Source: Tissierellia bacterium (GTDB lineage Bacteria; Bacillota; Clostridia; Tissierellales; Tepidimicrobiaceae). From it: a DNA stretch of 12,776 nt. The notes beneath the pieces were generated by a model. It did not search any database and was not told where the DNA came from. It saw only the letters and a list, made by a program, of their open reading frames with translations. Made by a program: the position numbers and the translations under genes. Numbering within the stretch: the first letter of the stretch is position 1; each line of letters starts with the position of its first letter. Location of the stretch: positions 1 through 12,776 of the forward strand of contig JAAZMG010000264.1 in NCBI GenBank assembly GCA_012798935.1. The letters are read 5' to 3'. Shown here piece after piece: positions 1 through 6,367 of the stretch.

Positions 1-587
1 ACTACTGAATAGGAAGCGGAAATCCTAAGCCCTGCAAAAAAATGACTCATAGAACTTGGCAATTTAATATGTCTAAATATTTGACTCCTTGATGCATTCA
101 TAGACCTTAGAAGCTTTATAGTATCTGAATCTGCCGACATAAACCCATCTAGTAATCCAATTGTAATAGGAAAAAATGTTACAATTACAATTAGAGTTAC
201 CTTCGGTGCCATACCATAACCCATCCACAAAACCAGTAATGGTGCTATGGCTACTGTCGGTATAGTCTGAGTAATAACTAATACTGGATAAATAGCTTTA
301 TAGATAAAATGAAATCTATCCATCAAAACAGCTACTATAAATCCTAATATTACTCCAATGCTTAGTCCGAAAAATGCTTCTAGTAATGTAACCTTTGAAT
401 GATGCATAAGAAGTGGAAATTCAGATATAAATGCCCTTACCACATCTAAAGGCGATGGCAACATATATTTAGGCACCACTTCTACAGTGGATAAAATTTG
501 CCAAATAATAAGTATCCCAGCTATTGCTGTATATGACGATATTTTATTTGTGATGCTTTGCAACCTTTTGATCAATCGTAAGAACAC
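1..587 (-). CDS. ABC transporter permease, thiamine/precursor import type (3' part cut by window edge)
   Basis: Inner-membrane permease of the SsuC/ThiX (BPD_transp_1) type, which would pass thiamine or a pyrimidine precursor across the cytoplasmic membrane together with an ATPase and a binding protein that presumably lie beyond the left edge. About 195 codons are visible. The N-terminus has a first membrane helix (IAGILIIWQIL), then the family's PKYMLPSP segment, hydrophobic helices (LSIGVILGFIVAVLMDR; TLIVIVTFFPITIGLLDGF), and the start of the ATPase-contact EAA loop (MNASRSQIFRHIKLPSS). The reading frame is open to base 1, so the C-terminus is missing. The start is uncertain: the GTG ending at 587 has GAAGG only 2 nt upstream, and an in-frame TTG at 575 is also possible. 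Either overlaps the upstream thiamine-binding gene by 32-44 nt, implying translational coupling and shared riboswitch control. Substrate is inferred from context; the fold is clear. Confidence 0.85.
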   Translation of the reverse strand, partial: MFLRLIKRLQSITNKISSYTAIAGILIIWQILSTVEVVPKYMLPSPLDVVRAFISEFPLLMHHSKVTLLEAFFGLSIGVILGFIVAVLMDRFHFIYKAIYPVLVITQTIPTVAIAPLLVLWMGYGMAPKVTLIVIVTFFPITIGLLDGFMSADSDTIKLLRSMNASRSQIFRHIKLPSSMSHFFAGLRISASYSV

Positions 588-843
588 CGCCTTCTGGCTT
601 AAAGTTAATCTTTACATAGGACATTACAGATGGGCATCCGGCCTTGACAGCAATATACTGACATTCTTTAACAATTTCCATCAATTCCTCAAACTCTCCC
701 TCAATTGTAGTCTCGAAAGGTCCTACATAATAAGATAAACCTGTACCTTCAATATATGCAATCACCTCATCAACAATAGCCACTATCTGTTCCTCAGATT
801 CAACTCCCGGTAATACTTGAATAGCAATACTTGCGTTCACCAT
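544..843 (-). CDS. thiamine-binding protein, MTH1187/YkoF-like (PF01910)
   Basis: Small 99-residue cytosolic protein of the thiamine-binding (formerly DUF77) family. The sequence opens with a beta strand (ASIAIQVLP), continues through the helix EEQIVAIVDEVIAYIEGTGL, then the diagnostic YYVGPFETTIEGEFEELMEIV stretch (about residues 39-59) and a final strand VMSYVKINFKPEG. This is the usual single ferredoxin-like unit at family length. Members bind thiamine or hydroxymethylpyrimidine-like ligands and are typically encoded with ThiX/ThiY/ThiZ-type ABC transporters, which matches the overlapping permease downstream. The start is supported by AAAGGAGGG about 4 nt before the ATG. It is the first gene after the TPP riboswitch and terminator, so it should be repressed when thiamine pyrophosphate is plentiful. 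Its exact role (buffering, sensing or delivery of ligand) is not settled for the family. Confidence 0.88.
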   Translation of the reverse strand: MVNASIAIQVLPGVESEEQIVAIVDEVIAYIEGTGLSYYVGPFETTIEGEFEELMEIVKECQYIAVKAGCPSVMSYVKINFKPEGGVLTIDQKVAKHHK

Positions 844-933
844 TTATCCCTCCTTTAGTTCAAGTAAATGTTACTTACTTGTTTAATTATTATAGTCTGA
901 TGACATGCTCTGGTTTATGTAGGATAATTTAAA

Positions 934-966
934 AATCCCCTCTGGTAGACAACACCAAAGGGGATT
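934..966 (-). terminator. intrinsic terminator, likely riboswitch expression platform
   Basis: Read on the minus strand, this is a 13-bp stem (AATCCCCTTTGGT pairing with ACCAGAGGGGATT, one G-U pair) with a six-base loop GTTGTC, followed by TTTAAATT. It lies between the TPP aptamer and the first structural gene, which is where a transcription-attenuating OFF-switch terminator is expected. The competing antiterminator was not worked out. Confidence 0.85.
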
Positions 967-1002
967 AAATACAATAGCCCTGTAAATAAGCACGATATTT
1001 TT

Positions 1003-1087
1003 ATCCCTACGCTGGCATTATCCAGATCAGGTCAACGGGTAGAGAACTTACATTTCTCTTCTCAGCCCAATACATTGAGCACCCCTT
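1003..1087 (-). promoter_or_regulatory. TPP riboswitch (THI element) aptamer
   Basis: The reverse complement carries the conserved thi-box blocks in order: GGGGTGCTC, GGCTGAGA (around 1060-1067), CCCGTTGACCTGATCTGGAT, AATGCCAGCGTAGGGA. The pyrimidine-sensor CTGAGA and the CTGATCTGGATAATGCCAGCG block are essentially invariant in TPP aptamers. Arms P1-P5 fit a compact bacterial class. It faces the thiamine-binding protein and ABC permease, and a strong terminator hairpin lies about 37 nt downstream, so TPP binding should switch transcription off. Confidence 0.97.
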
Positions 1088-1100
1088 AATCTAATATCAG

Positions 1101-1127
1101 CTTATACTACCTTTATTCAATTGTCAA
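1101..1127 (-). promoter_or_regulatory. promoter of the thiamine transport operon
   Basis: A perfect -35 TTGACA (1122-1127) lies just upstream of the TPP aptamer. The -10 is less clean: TATAAG (1101-1106) is close to consensus but only 15 nt away, while TAAGCT (1099-1104) has the ideal 17-nt spacing but poorer match. Either would start the transcript a few bases before the riboswitch. The -35 lies 13 nt past the stop codon of the upstream membrane-protein gene. Confidence 0.6.
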
Positions 1128-1139
1128 GCCTATAGTTTT

Positions 1140-1676
1140 CTACCATTGTCCATAATATAAAATTCTTTCAAGAACTGCCACTATTATAGTTGTAATCAAA
1201 TTTAATCCTATTACTGATTTAAATAGTGCTTTTTTATTTGAAGTATATTTTTTTAGATATGAATATACCAAAGGCAATTCTAACAATATTGTTAGAATTA
1301 GATATCCAAATAAGACTATGTAAAAAGGTCCAGCCTCAAAAGCATCTTCCCAAGCATAGGCAAAAGTTCCTGCTGTAGCCCTAAATAGATATGCTCTTAC
1401 TATATAAGGAAAAACAAAGGATACTATATTTGCTAAAGCCACTATTCCTAATACCTTTATCGGCCTTATCTTTCCTTTTACCTTTCCTAAAAATAACACT
1501 CCCATAAATTCCACCATAAGAGTTGAAATAACAGCTATGGGTAATAACTTTCTAGGACTTGATGTAAGCCATCTCCAAGATGAGTTGGCATATACTATAT
1601 TTGAAAATAATATTATGCATATAAATATAATTGATAAAATAGATATCTTTTTATTAATGCCTTTATTGGTTTTCAT
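1140..1676 (-). CDS. membrane protein of unknown function, four-helix
   Basis: Not recognised. The 178-residue product begins with a basic N-terminus and a hydrophobic segment (about residues 10-30, ending NIVYA|NS) that could be a signal peptide or a first helix. Four further probable membrane helices follow at about 44-64, 75-97, 117-138 and 152-173. Between the first two features is an unusual WRWLTSSPRKLLP stretch. No catalytic motif, cysteine cluster or metal-binding pattern is visible. The start is chosen because GGGAGG lies 6 nt before this ATG; an earlier ATG at 1680 is out of frame. It lies 30 nt after the gene ending at 1707 and is probably co-transcribed with it and the YhhN-like gene. 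Its coding sequence contains a 24-base perfect palindrome (1276-1299). It is surely a real gene given its RBS, composition and position, but no function can be assigned. Confidence 0.7.
   Translation of the reverse strand: MKTNKGINKKISILSIIFICIILFSNIVYANSSWRWLTSSPRKLLPIAVISTLMVEFMGVLFLGKVKGKIRPIKVLGIVALANIVSFVFPYIVRAYLFRATAGTFAYAWEDAFEAGPFYIVLFGYLILTILLELPLVYSYLKKYTSNKKALFKSVIGLNLITTIIVAVLERILYYGQW
1276..1299. repeat. 24-bp perfect palindrome inside a coding region
   Basis: AATTCTAACAAT is followed directly by its reverse complement ATTGTTAGAATT, with no spacer. It encodes a Leu/Ile-rich helix of the membrane protein in whose gene it lies, so chance in AT-rich DNA is possible. No second copy was seen in the window. 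Confidence 0.6.
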
Positions 1677-1706
1677 CCATGTCCTCCCTTGTTTTATATT
1701 TTATCA

Positions 1707-2423
1707 TTACATTCCCTTAATAAACTTTATTTCCTCATCATCATTATATAAAACAAACTCAAACTCCCTTGCACTAAAAGTAAAGCATGAATTACTATCG
1801 CTAATATCTTCTCGATCTCCTGTAAAGTTTATCTGAAAATTCTTCTTTTCCTTCCCACTCATAATAAACTTCTTACCCTTATTGATCTCATCTTCTCCAA
1901 ATATAAATTCTTCCTCAACAATGTGTTTTTTAAAAGTTTCTGGCACCAATACTTTAATGTAAAATTCTTGGGCCTCTTTGCTACAATTTTCTAATTCAAA
2001 CCTACAGTTAATTGATATTTTACCATTTTCTCTTTGTATAAAATTTAGTTCATTATTACTAGATTCCCTATAATAATATATAGCATTTAAATCTTTTGAT
2101 AAACTCTTTACTGCTTTTATTACATAACTAGACGATTTAGAAATAACAAGTAAAACTATTATAGTCCAAACAATCCTTTTATTCCCTGTTCCCAAATATC
2201 TATATTCTTTATATTTATAAATTTCCTTAAGCCCATAGTAGATTAACATTATAGATATAATACCAGCATAATGGAAAGTACCCCCATTTAGATTAATTGG
2301 TTTAAATATCCTTTCTATTAATGCAGTAGGATTGCTATTTGTATTAAACAATGAAATTATTCCAACTATAATTAAAATAATAGATAATATATATTTGGTC
2401 TTTGGGCTAAGATTTTTTGTCAT
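1707..2423 (-). CDS. membrane-anchored protein with predicted extracytoplasmic domain, unknown function
   Basis: Not recognised. The 238-residue product has three probable membrane helices at about 10-27, 50-65 and 83-97, followed by a polar C-terminal domain of some 130 residues. With a basic cytoplasmic N-terminus, three crossings would place this domain outside the cell. The domain is rich in alternating strand-like segments (KISINCRFELENC, QEFYIKVLVPE, KKNFQINFTG, REFEFVLYNDDEEIKF), suggesting a beta-sandwich; this is a reading of the pattern, not a family match. No active-site motif is evident. The start is supported by AAAGGAGG 6 nt before the ATG. It sits 51 nt downstream of the YhhN-like gene and 30 nt upstream of another orphan membrane gene, all on the minus strand, with no terminator seen between them. 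The three are likely a single operon. Confidence 0.7.
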   Translation of the reverse strand: MTKNLSPKTKYILSIILIIVGIISLFNTNSNPTALIERIFKPINLNGGTFHYAGIISIMLIYYGLKEIYKYKEYRYLGTGNKRIVWTIIVLLVISKSSSYVIKAVKSLSKDLNAIYYYRESSNNELNFIQRENGKISINCRFELENCSKEAQEFYIKVLVPETFKKHIVEEEFIFGEDEINKGKKFIMSGKEKKNFQINFTGDREDISDSNSCFTFSAREFEFVLYNDDEEIKFIKGM

Positions 2424-2474
2424 AGGATACCTCCTTTATTTTGTAATCCTATTGTACCATAATATACTAATATT

Positions 2475-3194
2475 TTAGTCAAATTTGTATCCACTTAAAG
2501 ATAATAATACTTGAGAAGGTAAATAGAACAACCACATTGATATAGAAGAAATATCATATAATAGATTTATAAATTTTCCTGTCAAGGATATGAAACCTAT
2601 TATATTATATAAAGCTACATTTACATCACACATTAAAAAAAGAGTCATGCCTAAAGCTATCATCTGCCCATTTGGATTTGGATATATTTCATATTTATAT
2701 GCCTTTATTGCTTTAGTAAGGCTTGTTAACAAACATATAGCATAATACGAACCTATCATAAATAAAAAATCTACTTTCATTATGAAAATATTAATAGCTG
2801 TGTAGCCAATAAGTATCGCCAGAAATATGATAATGAATTTTCTAATAGTTGAACTAACCTTTTTAGCCTCATATCTAATAGAATAAATTATTTGAACAAT
2901 ACAGAACAAAGTTATTCCTAATATATAATAATTATCTAAAATTAAAAGAAATAGATCTGCTAAAATGGTGATGAAAAGACCAGTTTGTAGCAAAGATACG
3001 TCCTTATTACAAAGAGCATGTTCTCTTGTCAAAATGGAAATAATAAAACAAAGTATTATACATATGAATTTAATCATATCTGAAAATATAAAAGTTTCTA
3101 TATTAAACAAATCCATATATAAAAAAATAAAATATAATACTCCTATAATCATTAATAGGATTTTTATTATCCATTTATAATATTTGTTTCCCAT
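2475..3194 (-). CDS. YhhN/TMEM86-like membrane protein (lysoplasmalogenase family)
   Basis: Polytopic membrane protein of 239 residues with about eight hydrophobic segments. Two blocks resemble the YhhN family (PF07947): LLQTGLFITILADLFLLI (about residues 68-85), corresponding to the family's first acidic motif, and GMTLFLMCDVNVALYN (about 182-197), corresponding to the second, followed by a C-terminal YLPSQVLLSLS that matches the usual Y-x-x-Q ending. The two membrane-embedded aspartates (about D80 and D190) are the putative catalytic residues. Characterised eukaryotic relatives (TMEM86) hydrolyse the vinyl-ether bond of lysoplasmalogens. Many anaerobic clostridia make plasmalogens, so the activity is plausible, but it is untested for bacterial members like this. 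The RBS is a modest GGTGAT 5 nt before the ATG. It heads the minus-strand cluster and is divergent from the HyuA-HDAC operon. The family call rests on motif resemblance read by eye. Confidence 0.62.
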   Translation of the reverse strand: MGNKYYKWIIKILLMIIGVLYFIFLYMDLFNIETFIFSDMIKFICIILCFIISILTREHALCNKDVSLLQTGLFITILADLFLLILDNYYILGITLFCIVQIIYSIRYEAKKVSSTIRKFIIIFLAILIGYTAINIFIMKVDFLFMIGSYYAICLLTSLTKAIKAYKYEIYPNPNGQMIALGMTLFLMCDVNVALYNIIGFISLTGKFINLLYDISSISMWLFYLPSQVLLSLSGYKFD

Positions 3195-3227
3195 TTTATC
3201 ACCATAATATATTTTAATCTTTAATTA

Positions 3228-3256
3228 ATTATATCAAAAATAAAGCTAGTTATAAG
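3228..3256 (-). promoter_or_regulatory. possible promoter of the YhhN-like cluster
   Basis: A consensus TATAAT (3228-3233 on the minus strand) lies 33 nt upstream of the YhhN-like start. The -35 at 17 nt spacing is a weak CTTATA (3251-3256). In such AT-rich DNA a TATAAT can occur by chance, so this is tentative. Confidence 0.3.
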
Positions 3257-3264
3257 GTACTAAC

Positions 3265-3294
3265 TTGATATTAACTTACTTTAAGGGATATAAT
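3265..3294 (+). promoter_or_regulatory. promoter of the HyuA-HDAC operon
   Basis: TTGATA (3265-3270) and a perfect TATAAT (3289-3294) are separated by 18 nt, giving a good housekeeping-sigma promoter about 40 nt upstream of the TTG start. No operator or riboswitch is apparent in the short leader. Confidence 0.65.
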
Positions 3295-3320
3295 GTTATT
3301 AAGTACTAAAATAAGGAAAT

Positions 3321-3327
3321 AAGGAGG
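3321..3327 (+). promoter_or_regulatory. ribosome binding site fixing the TTG start of the HyuA-like gene
   Basis: AAGGAGG is seven bases before TTG at 3335. No ATG is nearby, and the next in-frame ATG (residue 7) would delete the first strand of the N-terminal nucleotide-binding motif. Confidence 0.85.
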
Positions 3328-3334
3328 CTTTAAA

Positions 3335-5008
3335 TTGATTGTAGGTCTAGATATGGGGGGTACCCATATAGATGCGGTTATTATAGAGGATGGTAAGGTT
3401 ATAAATACAGTAAAAAAACCTACTAATCGAGATAATTTATTTGAGTCCATTTGGACTACTTTGGAAGAACTTGTTTCAGGATATGATAAATCTAAAATTA
3501 AACGAATCAACTTAAGTACTACAGTATCTACTAATGCTATTGTAGAAGGCAAAACTTCTCCTGTAGGTATGATCATTCAATCTGGTCCAGGTCTTCCCCA
3601 TGATTTTTTAGCTTGTGGTGATGAAAATATATTTATTTCTGGATATGTTGACCATAGAGGTAGAGTTGTTAAGGATTTGGATACAAATGAAATAAAAGAA
3701 AGTATTGATTTATTTAGGGAAAAAAACATAAAATCTTGTGCTGTTATAAGTAAATTTTCTACTAGAAATCCAACCACTGAACTAACAATAAAAGAACTTA
3801 TGAAAAAAGATTTTTCACCTATTACCATGGGACATACTTTATCAGGAAAATTGAATTTTCCTAGAAGAGTATTTACTTCTTATTTAAATTCAGCTGTGTA
3901 TGATACCTTTAATGATTTTTCAAATAATATTAAAAAATCAATGGAAAAGGAAAGTATATATGCTCCTTTATATATACTAAAAGCCGATGGTGGAACTATG
4001 AATCTTTTGGCCGCCGAAGAGAAACCTGTTGAAACCATACTTTCTGGTCCAGCTGCCAGTTTTATGGGACTAAATGCTATGCTTAATACGGATAAGGACG
4101 CTATACTTTTAGACATTGGTGGAACGACTACGGATATATTCTTCCTAGCCGATGGAGTACCTTTATTTGAACCTTTAGGAATAAAAATAGATAATTACAA
4201 AACTTTAGTAAGAGCTATTTATAGTGTGTCCATAGGCTTAGGGGGAGATAGTAGCATTGATATAAAGGACGGCAAAATTAAAATAGGTCCTAAAAGAGAA
4301 GGATATCCTTATGCTTTTGGAGGACCAAAACCAACTCCTACTGATGCTATGATTGTTTTAGGATTAATGAAAGATGGAAATAAAGAAAAAGCTCTACAGT
4401 CTATGGAAACATTAGGAAATCAATTGAACCTATCGGTAGAAAACATGGCAAGAGAAATTCTTGATACTATGGGAAATATAATTAAGGAGAAGATAGATAA
4501 ACTTTTATATGAAATAAATAGTCATCCTGTTTATACGGTTAAAGAGCTATTACATGGGAAAAAAATAGACCCAAAACTTATAAATATTATTGGCGGCCCT
4601 GCTAATGTATTGGCACCTATATTAGAAAAAAAGTTTAACCTTCCCTGCTATTATCCTAAAAACTATCATGTAGCCAATGCTATAGGAGCAGCCCTTGCAA
4701 AGACTACCACTGAAATAACTATGCTAGTGGATACAGCTCAAAGAATACTTTCAGTTCCTGAATTAGAAGTATATAAAAAGATAGATAAAAATTATACTTT
4801 AAATTCGGCAAGAAAAAAAGCAATGGAATTACTTGAAAAATCTGCTATATCCCTAGGAGCTAAAAAAGATGAAATAGAGGCAGAAATAACTGAAGAAAGT
4901 AGTTTTAATATGGTAAGAGGATTCTATACTAGTGGCAAAAACATTAGAATACAAGCTCAAGTAAAACCTGGACTCATTCATGAATTAAGAGGTGATGAAA
5001 ATGATTAA
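3335..5008 (+). CDS. hydantoinase/oxoprolinase family protein, HyuA-type ATPase subunit
   Basis: ATP-dependent enzyme subunit of the HyuA/OplA-alpha class in the ASKHA fold, the class that phosphorylates a lactam, hydantoin or ketone substrate. Visible features of the 557-residue product are an N-terminal phosphate-1 loop (GLDMGGTHIDAVI, residues 4-16), the family-specific TTVSTNAIVEGK (62-73), SGPAAS (237-242), a second phosphate-binding loop LDIGGTTTD (259-267), GLGGDSS (301-307), PTPTDA (333-338) and an adenosine-type IIGGPA motif near 418-423. It is shorter than the roughly 650-700-residue classical HyuA, and no HyuB partner is encoded here. Instead the next gene overlaps by 8 nt and encodes an HDAC-fold hydrolase, implying a joint function. 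It starts at TTG with an excellent RBS. Substrate is unknown; candidates are a cyclic amide such as a lactam, hydantoin or 5-oxoproline derivative. The family call is secure, the reaction is not. Confidence 0.92.
   Translation: MIVGLDMGGTHIDAVIIEDGKVINTVKKPTNRDNLFESIWTTLEELVSGYDKSKIKRINLSTTVSTNAIVEGKTSPVGMIIQSGPGLPHDFLACGDENIFISGYVDHRGRVVKDLDTNEIKESIDLFREKNIKSCAVISKFSTRNPTTELTIKELMKKDFSPITMGHTLSGKLNFPRRVFTSYLNSAVYDTFNDFSNNIKKSMEKESIYAPLYILKADGGTMNLLAAEEKPVETILSGPAASFMGLNAMLNTDKDAILLDIGGTTTDIFFLADGVPLFEPLGIKIDNYKTLVRAIYSVSIGLGGDSSIDIKDGKIKIGPKREGYPYAFGGPKPTPTDAMIVLGLMKDGNKEKALQSMETLGNQLNLSVENMAREILDTMGNIIKEKIDKLLYEINSHPVYTVKELLHGKKIDPKLINIIGGPANVLAPILEKKFNLPCYYPKNYHVANAIGAALAKTTTEITMLVDTAQRILSVPELEVYKKIDKNYTLNSARKKAMELLEKSAISLGAKKDEIEAEITEESSFNMVRGFYTSGKNIRIQAQVKPGLIHELRGDEND
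4989..4996 (+). promoter_or_regulatory. ribosome binding site deciding the HDAC-like start
   Basis: GAGGTGAT, an eight-base match to the 16S rRNA 3' end complement, lies inside the end of the upstream gene. Its GAGG core is 8 nt from ATG at 5001. The earlier in-frame GTG (4992) and ATG (4995) overlap or abut this site and are unlikely starts. Confidence 0.75.
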
Positions 5009-6311
5009 AGCTAAAAACAAATTAGGTCTTGTTTTTTTCCCTGCCTTTGATTGGGCTATTAGCTCTACCCATCCTGAAAGGGAAGAAAGACTTTTATATA
5101 CACAGGATCAAATCTTTGAAGAAGGAATCCAAGATATTGAAGGCATTAAATTTTACAATCCGATTATTGCTGAGGAAAAAGATATGCAAAGAGTCCATTT
5201 TTGTGTACCCGATGTAAAATCAAGGCTTACAAATTCCCATTTTATTTCAGTAGGTGGAGCTATAAAAGCTTTTCAATCAGTGATTGATAAGGAAGTGGAT
5301 AAATCCTTTGCCCTAGTACGTCCCCCCGGTCACCATGCTCACAGGGTTGTATATGGAGATAGAGGTTTCTGTATAGTTAATGTAGAGGCAGTAATGCTGG
5401 AGCGAATTAGGCAAGAATATGGGCCTATGCGGGTGGCCATTATTGATACAGACTGCCATCATGGTGATGGGACTCAGGATATATATTGGAATGACAAGGA
5501 TACTTTATTTATATCCTTCCATCAAGATGGGAGGACTCTCTATCCGGGGACTGGATTTATTGATGAGTTTGGAGGCCCTAGTGCTTACGGATACAATATA
5601 AATATACCATTACCACCAGGAACGGGGGAAGAAGGATTTTTATATGTACTTGATAATGTTGTTCTACCTATATTAGACGAATACCAGCCAGATATTATAA
5701 TAAACTCTGCTGGTCAGGACAATCACTATACAGACCCTATTACCAATATGAACTTCACAGCTCAAGGATATGCAGAACTAAATCATAGGCTTAATCCTGA
5801 TATTGCAGTATTGGAAGGTGGATATTCTATAGAAGGTGCATTGCCTTATATTAACCTAGGCATAATACTAGCTATGGCTGGTATTGATTACTCTAATGTT
5901 CACGAACCAGATTATAATAAGGATAAACTAAAACAATCAAGAGAAATTACAGAATATATAAAGCAGGTATCAGAAATAATATATAACCGTTGGAAGGATA
6001 AAGAAAATTTAAGGTTAAAGGATTTAAAAGGATTGGACTATGTAGAAAAATCTAGACAAATCTATTACGATACAGATGGAATATTGGAAAACCAAGTACA
6101 AAATTTCAAAGTTTGCAATAAATGCTCTGGTGTAAATACAATTAAATCTAGAAGTGATGGAGGATATAATATATATGCTATAACCATTCCAAGAGATGCT
6201 TGTTCTAATTGCATTGATAGAGGGCATAAATTATATAAAAATACTCCTTCTGATAATTATACAAATGTATATCTTCAAGATAGAGTAAATGATATATACT
6301 ACTCCAAATAA
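5001..6311 (+). CDS. histone deacetylase-fold metallohydrolase with C-terminal four-cysteine extension
   Basis: Zinc-dependent deacylase of the HDAC/acetylpolyamine amidohydrolase/AcuC superfamily, 436 residues from the preferred ATG at 5001. All core elements are present: RPPGHHA with the tandem catalytic histidines H111-H112, the charge-relay/zinc block DTDCHHGDGTQ (D149, zinc ligands D151 and H153), a third zinc ligand D240 in SAGQDNH, and the LEGGY loop with the transition-state tyrosine Y275. The enzyme should therefore be active. The catalytic domain ends near residue 297; a charged helical linker follows, then C372-x2-C375 and C401-x2-C404, which resemble a zinc ribbon or knuckle and are not part of the usual HDAC fold. 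Bacterial relatives remove acetyl groups from polyamines, acetyl-CoA synthetase or small amides. The 8-nt overlap with the HyuA-like gene indicates coupled translation and probably a shared pathway. Substrate unknown. Confidence 0.9.
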   Translation: MIKAKNKLGLVFFPAFDWAISSTHPEREERLLYTQDQIFEEGIQDIEGIKFYNPIIAEEKDMQRVHFCVPDVKSRLTNSHFISVGGAIKAFQSVIDKEVDKSFALVRPPGHHAHRVVYGDRGFCIVNVEAVMLERIRQEYGPMRVAIIDTDCHHGDGTQDIYWNDKDTLFISFHQDGRTLYPGTGFIDEFGGPSAYGYNINIPLPPGTGEEGFLYVLDNVVLPILDEYQPDIIINSAGQDNHYTDPITNMNFTAQGYAELNHRLNPDIAVLEGGYSIEGALPYINLGIILAMAGIDYSNVHEPDYNKDKLKQSREITEYIKQVSEIIYNRWKDKENLRLKDLKGLDYVEKSRQIYYDTDGILENQVQNFKVCNKCSGVNTIKSRSDGGYNIYAITIPRDACSNCIDRGHKLYKNTPSDNYTNVYLQDRVNDIYYSK

Positions 6312-6322
6312 GTATTATTACA

Positions 6323-6367
6323 AATAACTTTCTTTTATGGTGCCAGGCACCATAAAAGAAAGTTATT
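6323..6367. repeat. 45-base REP-like palindrome with GGTGCCAGGCACC core
   Basis: Two 22-base arms, perfectly complementary, are separated by a single A (6345). The core is GGTGCC-A-GGCACC, flanked by pyrimidine-rich CTTTCTTTTAT and purine-rich ATAAAAGAAAG. It lies between the convergent HDAC-like and MATE genes, starting 11 nt after the HDAC stop, and contains the MATE stop codon (6363-6365) in its right arm. Being symmetrical, it gives the same hairpin on both strands. The hairpin's GC core is followed by an A-rich arm, not a U-tract, so it is not a textbook intrinsic terminator, although it is the only candidate for ending both transcripts. The core resembles dispersed REP-like palindromes that I recall from other low-GC Firmicutes; that recollection was not checked. 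Confidence 0.85.

Noticed and set aside
487..738. Plus-strand open frame of 83 codons across the permease and thiamine-binding genes
   Set aside because: It is antisense to two confidently identified genes and shows no family-like sequence.
861..881. Seven-base inverted repeat (CAAGTAA / TTACTTG) just upstream of the thiamine-binding gene RBS
   Set aside because: Short, AT-rich and outside the aptamer-terminator structure; no evidence for function beyond proximity to the RBS.
889..894. Extra TATAAT box between the riboswitch terminator and the thiamine-binding gene
   Set aside because: No acceptable -35 at 16-18 nt and no extended -10; a promoter here would bypass the riboswitch.
1537..1836. 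Plus-strand open frame of 99 codons spanning the junction of two minus-strand membrane genes
   Set aside because: Both minus-strand genes have good RBSs and coherent membrane-protein patterns; this frame is their complement.
4992..5000. Earlier GTG (4992) and ATG (4995) starts for the HDAC-like gene
   Set aside because: They overlap or abut the Shine-Dalgarno sequence; ATG at 5001 has ideal spacing.
6323..6367. Palindrome called as a standard rho-independent terminator
   Set aside because: The GC core is followed by an A-rich arm on both strands instead of a U-tract, so it was listed as a repeat with possible termination role.
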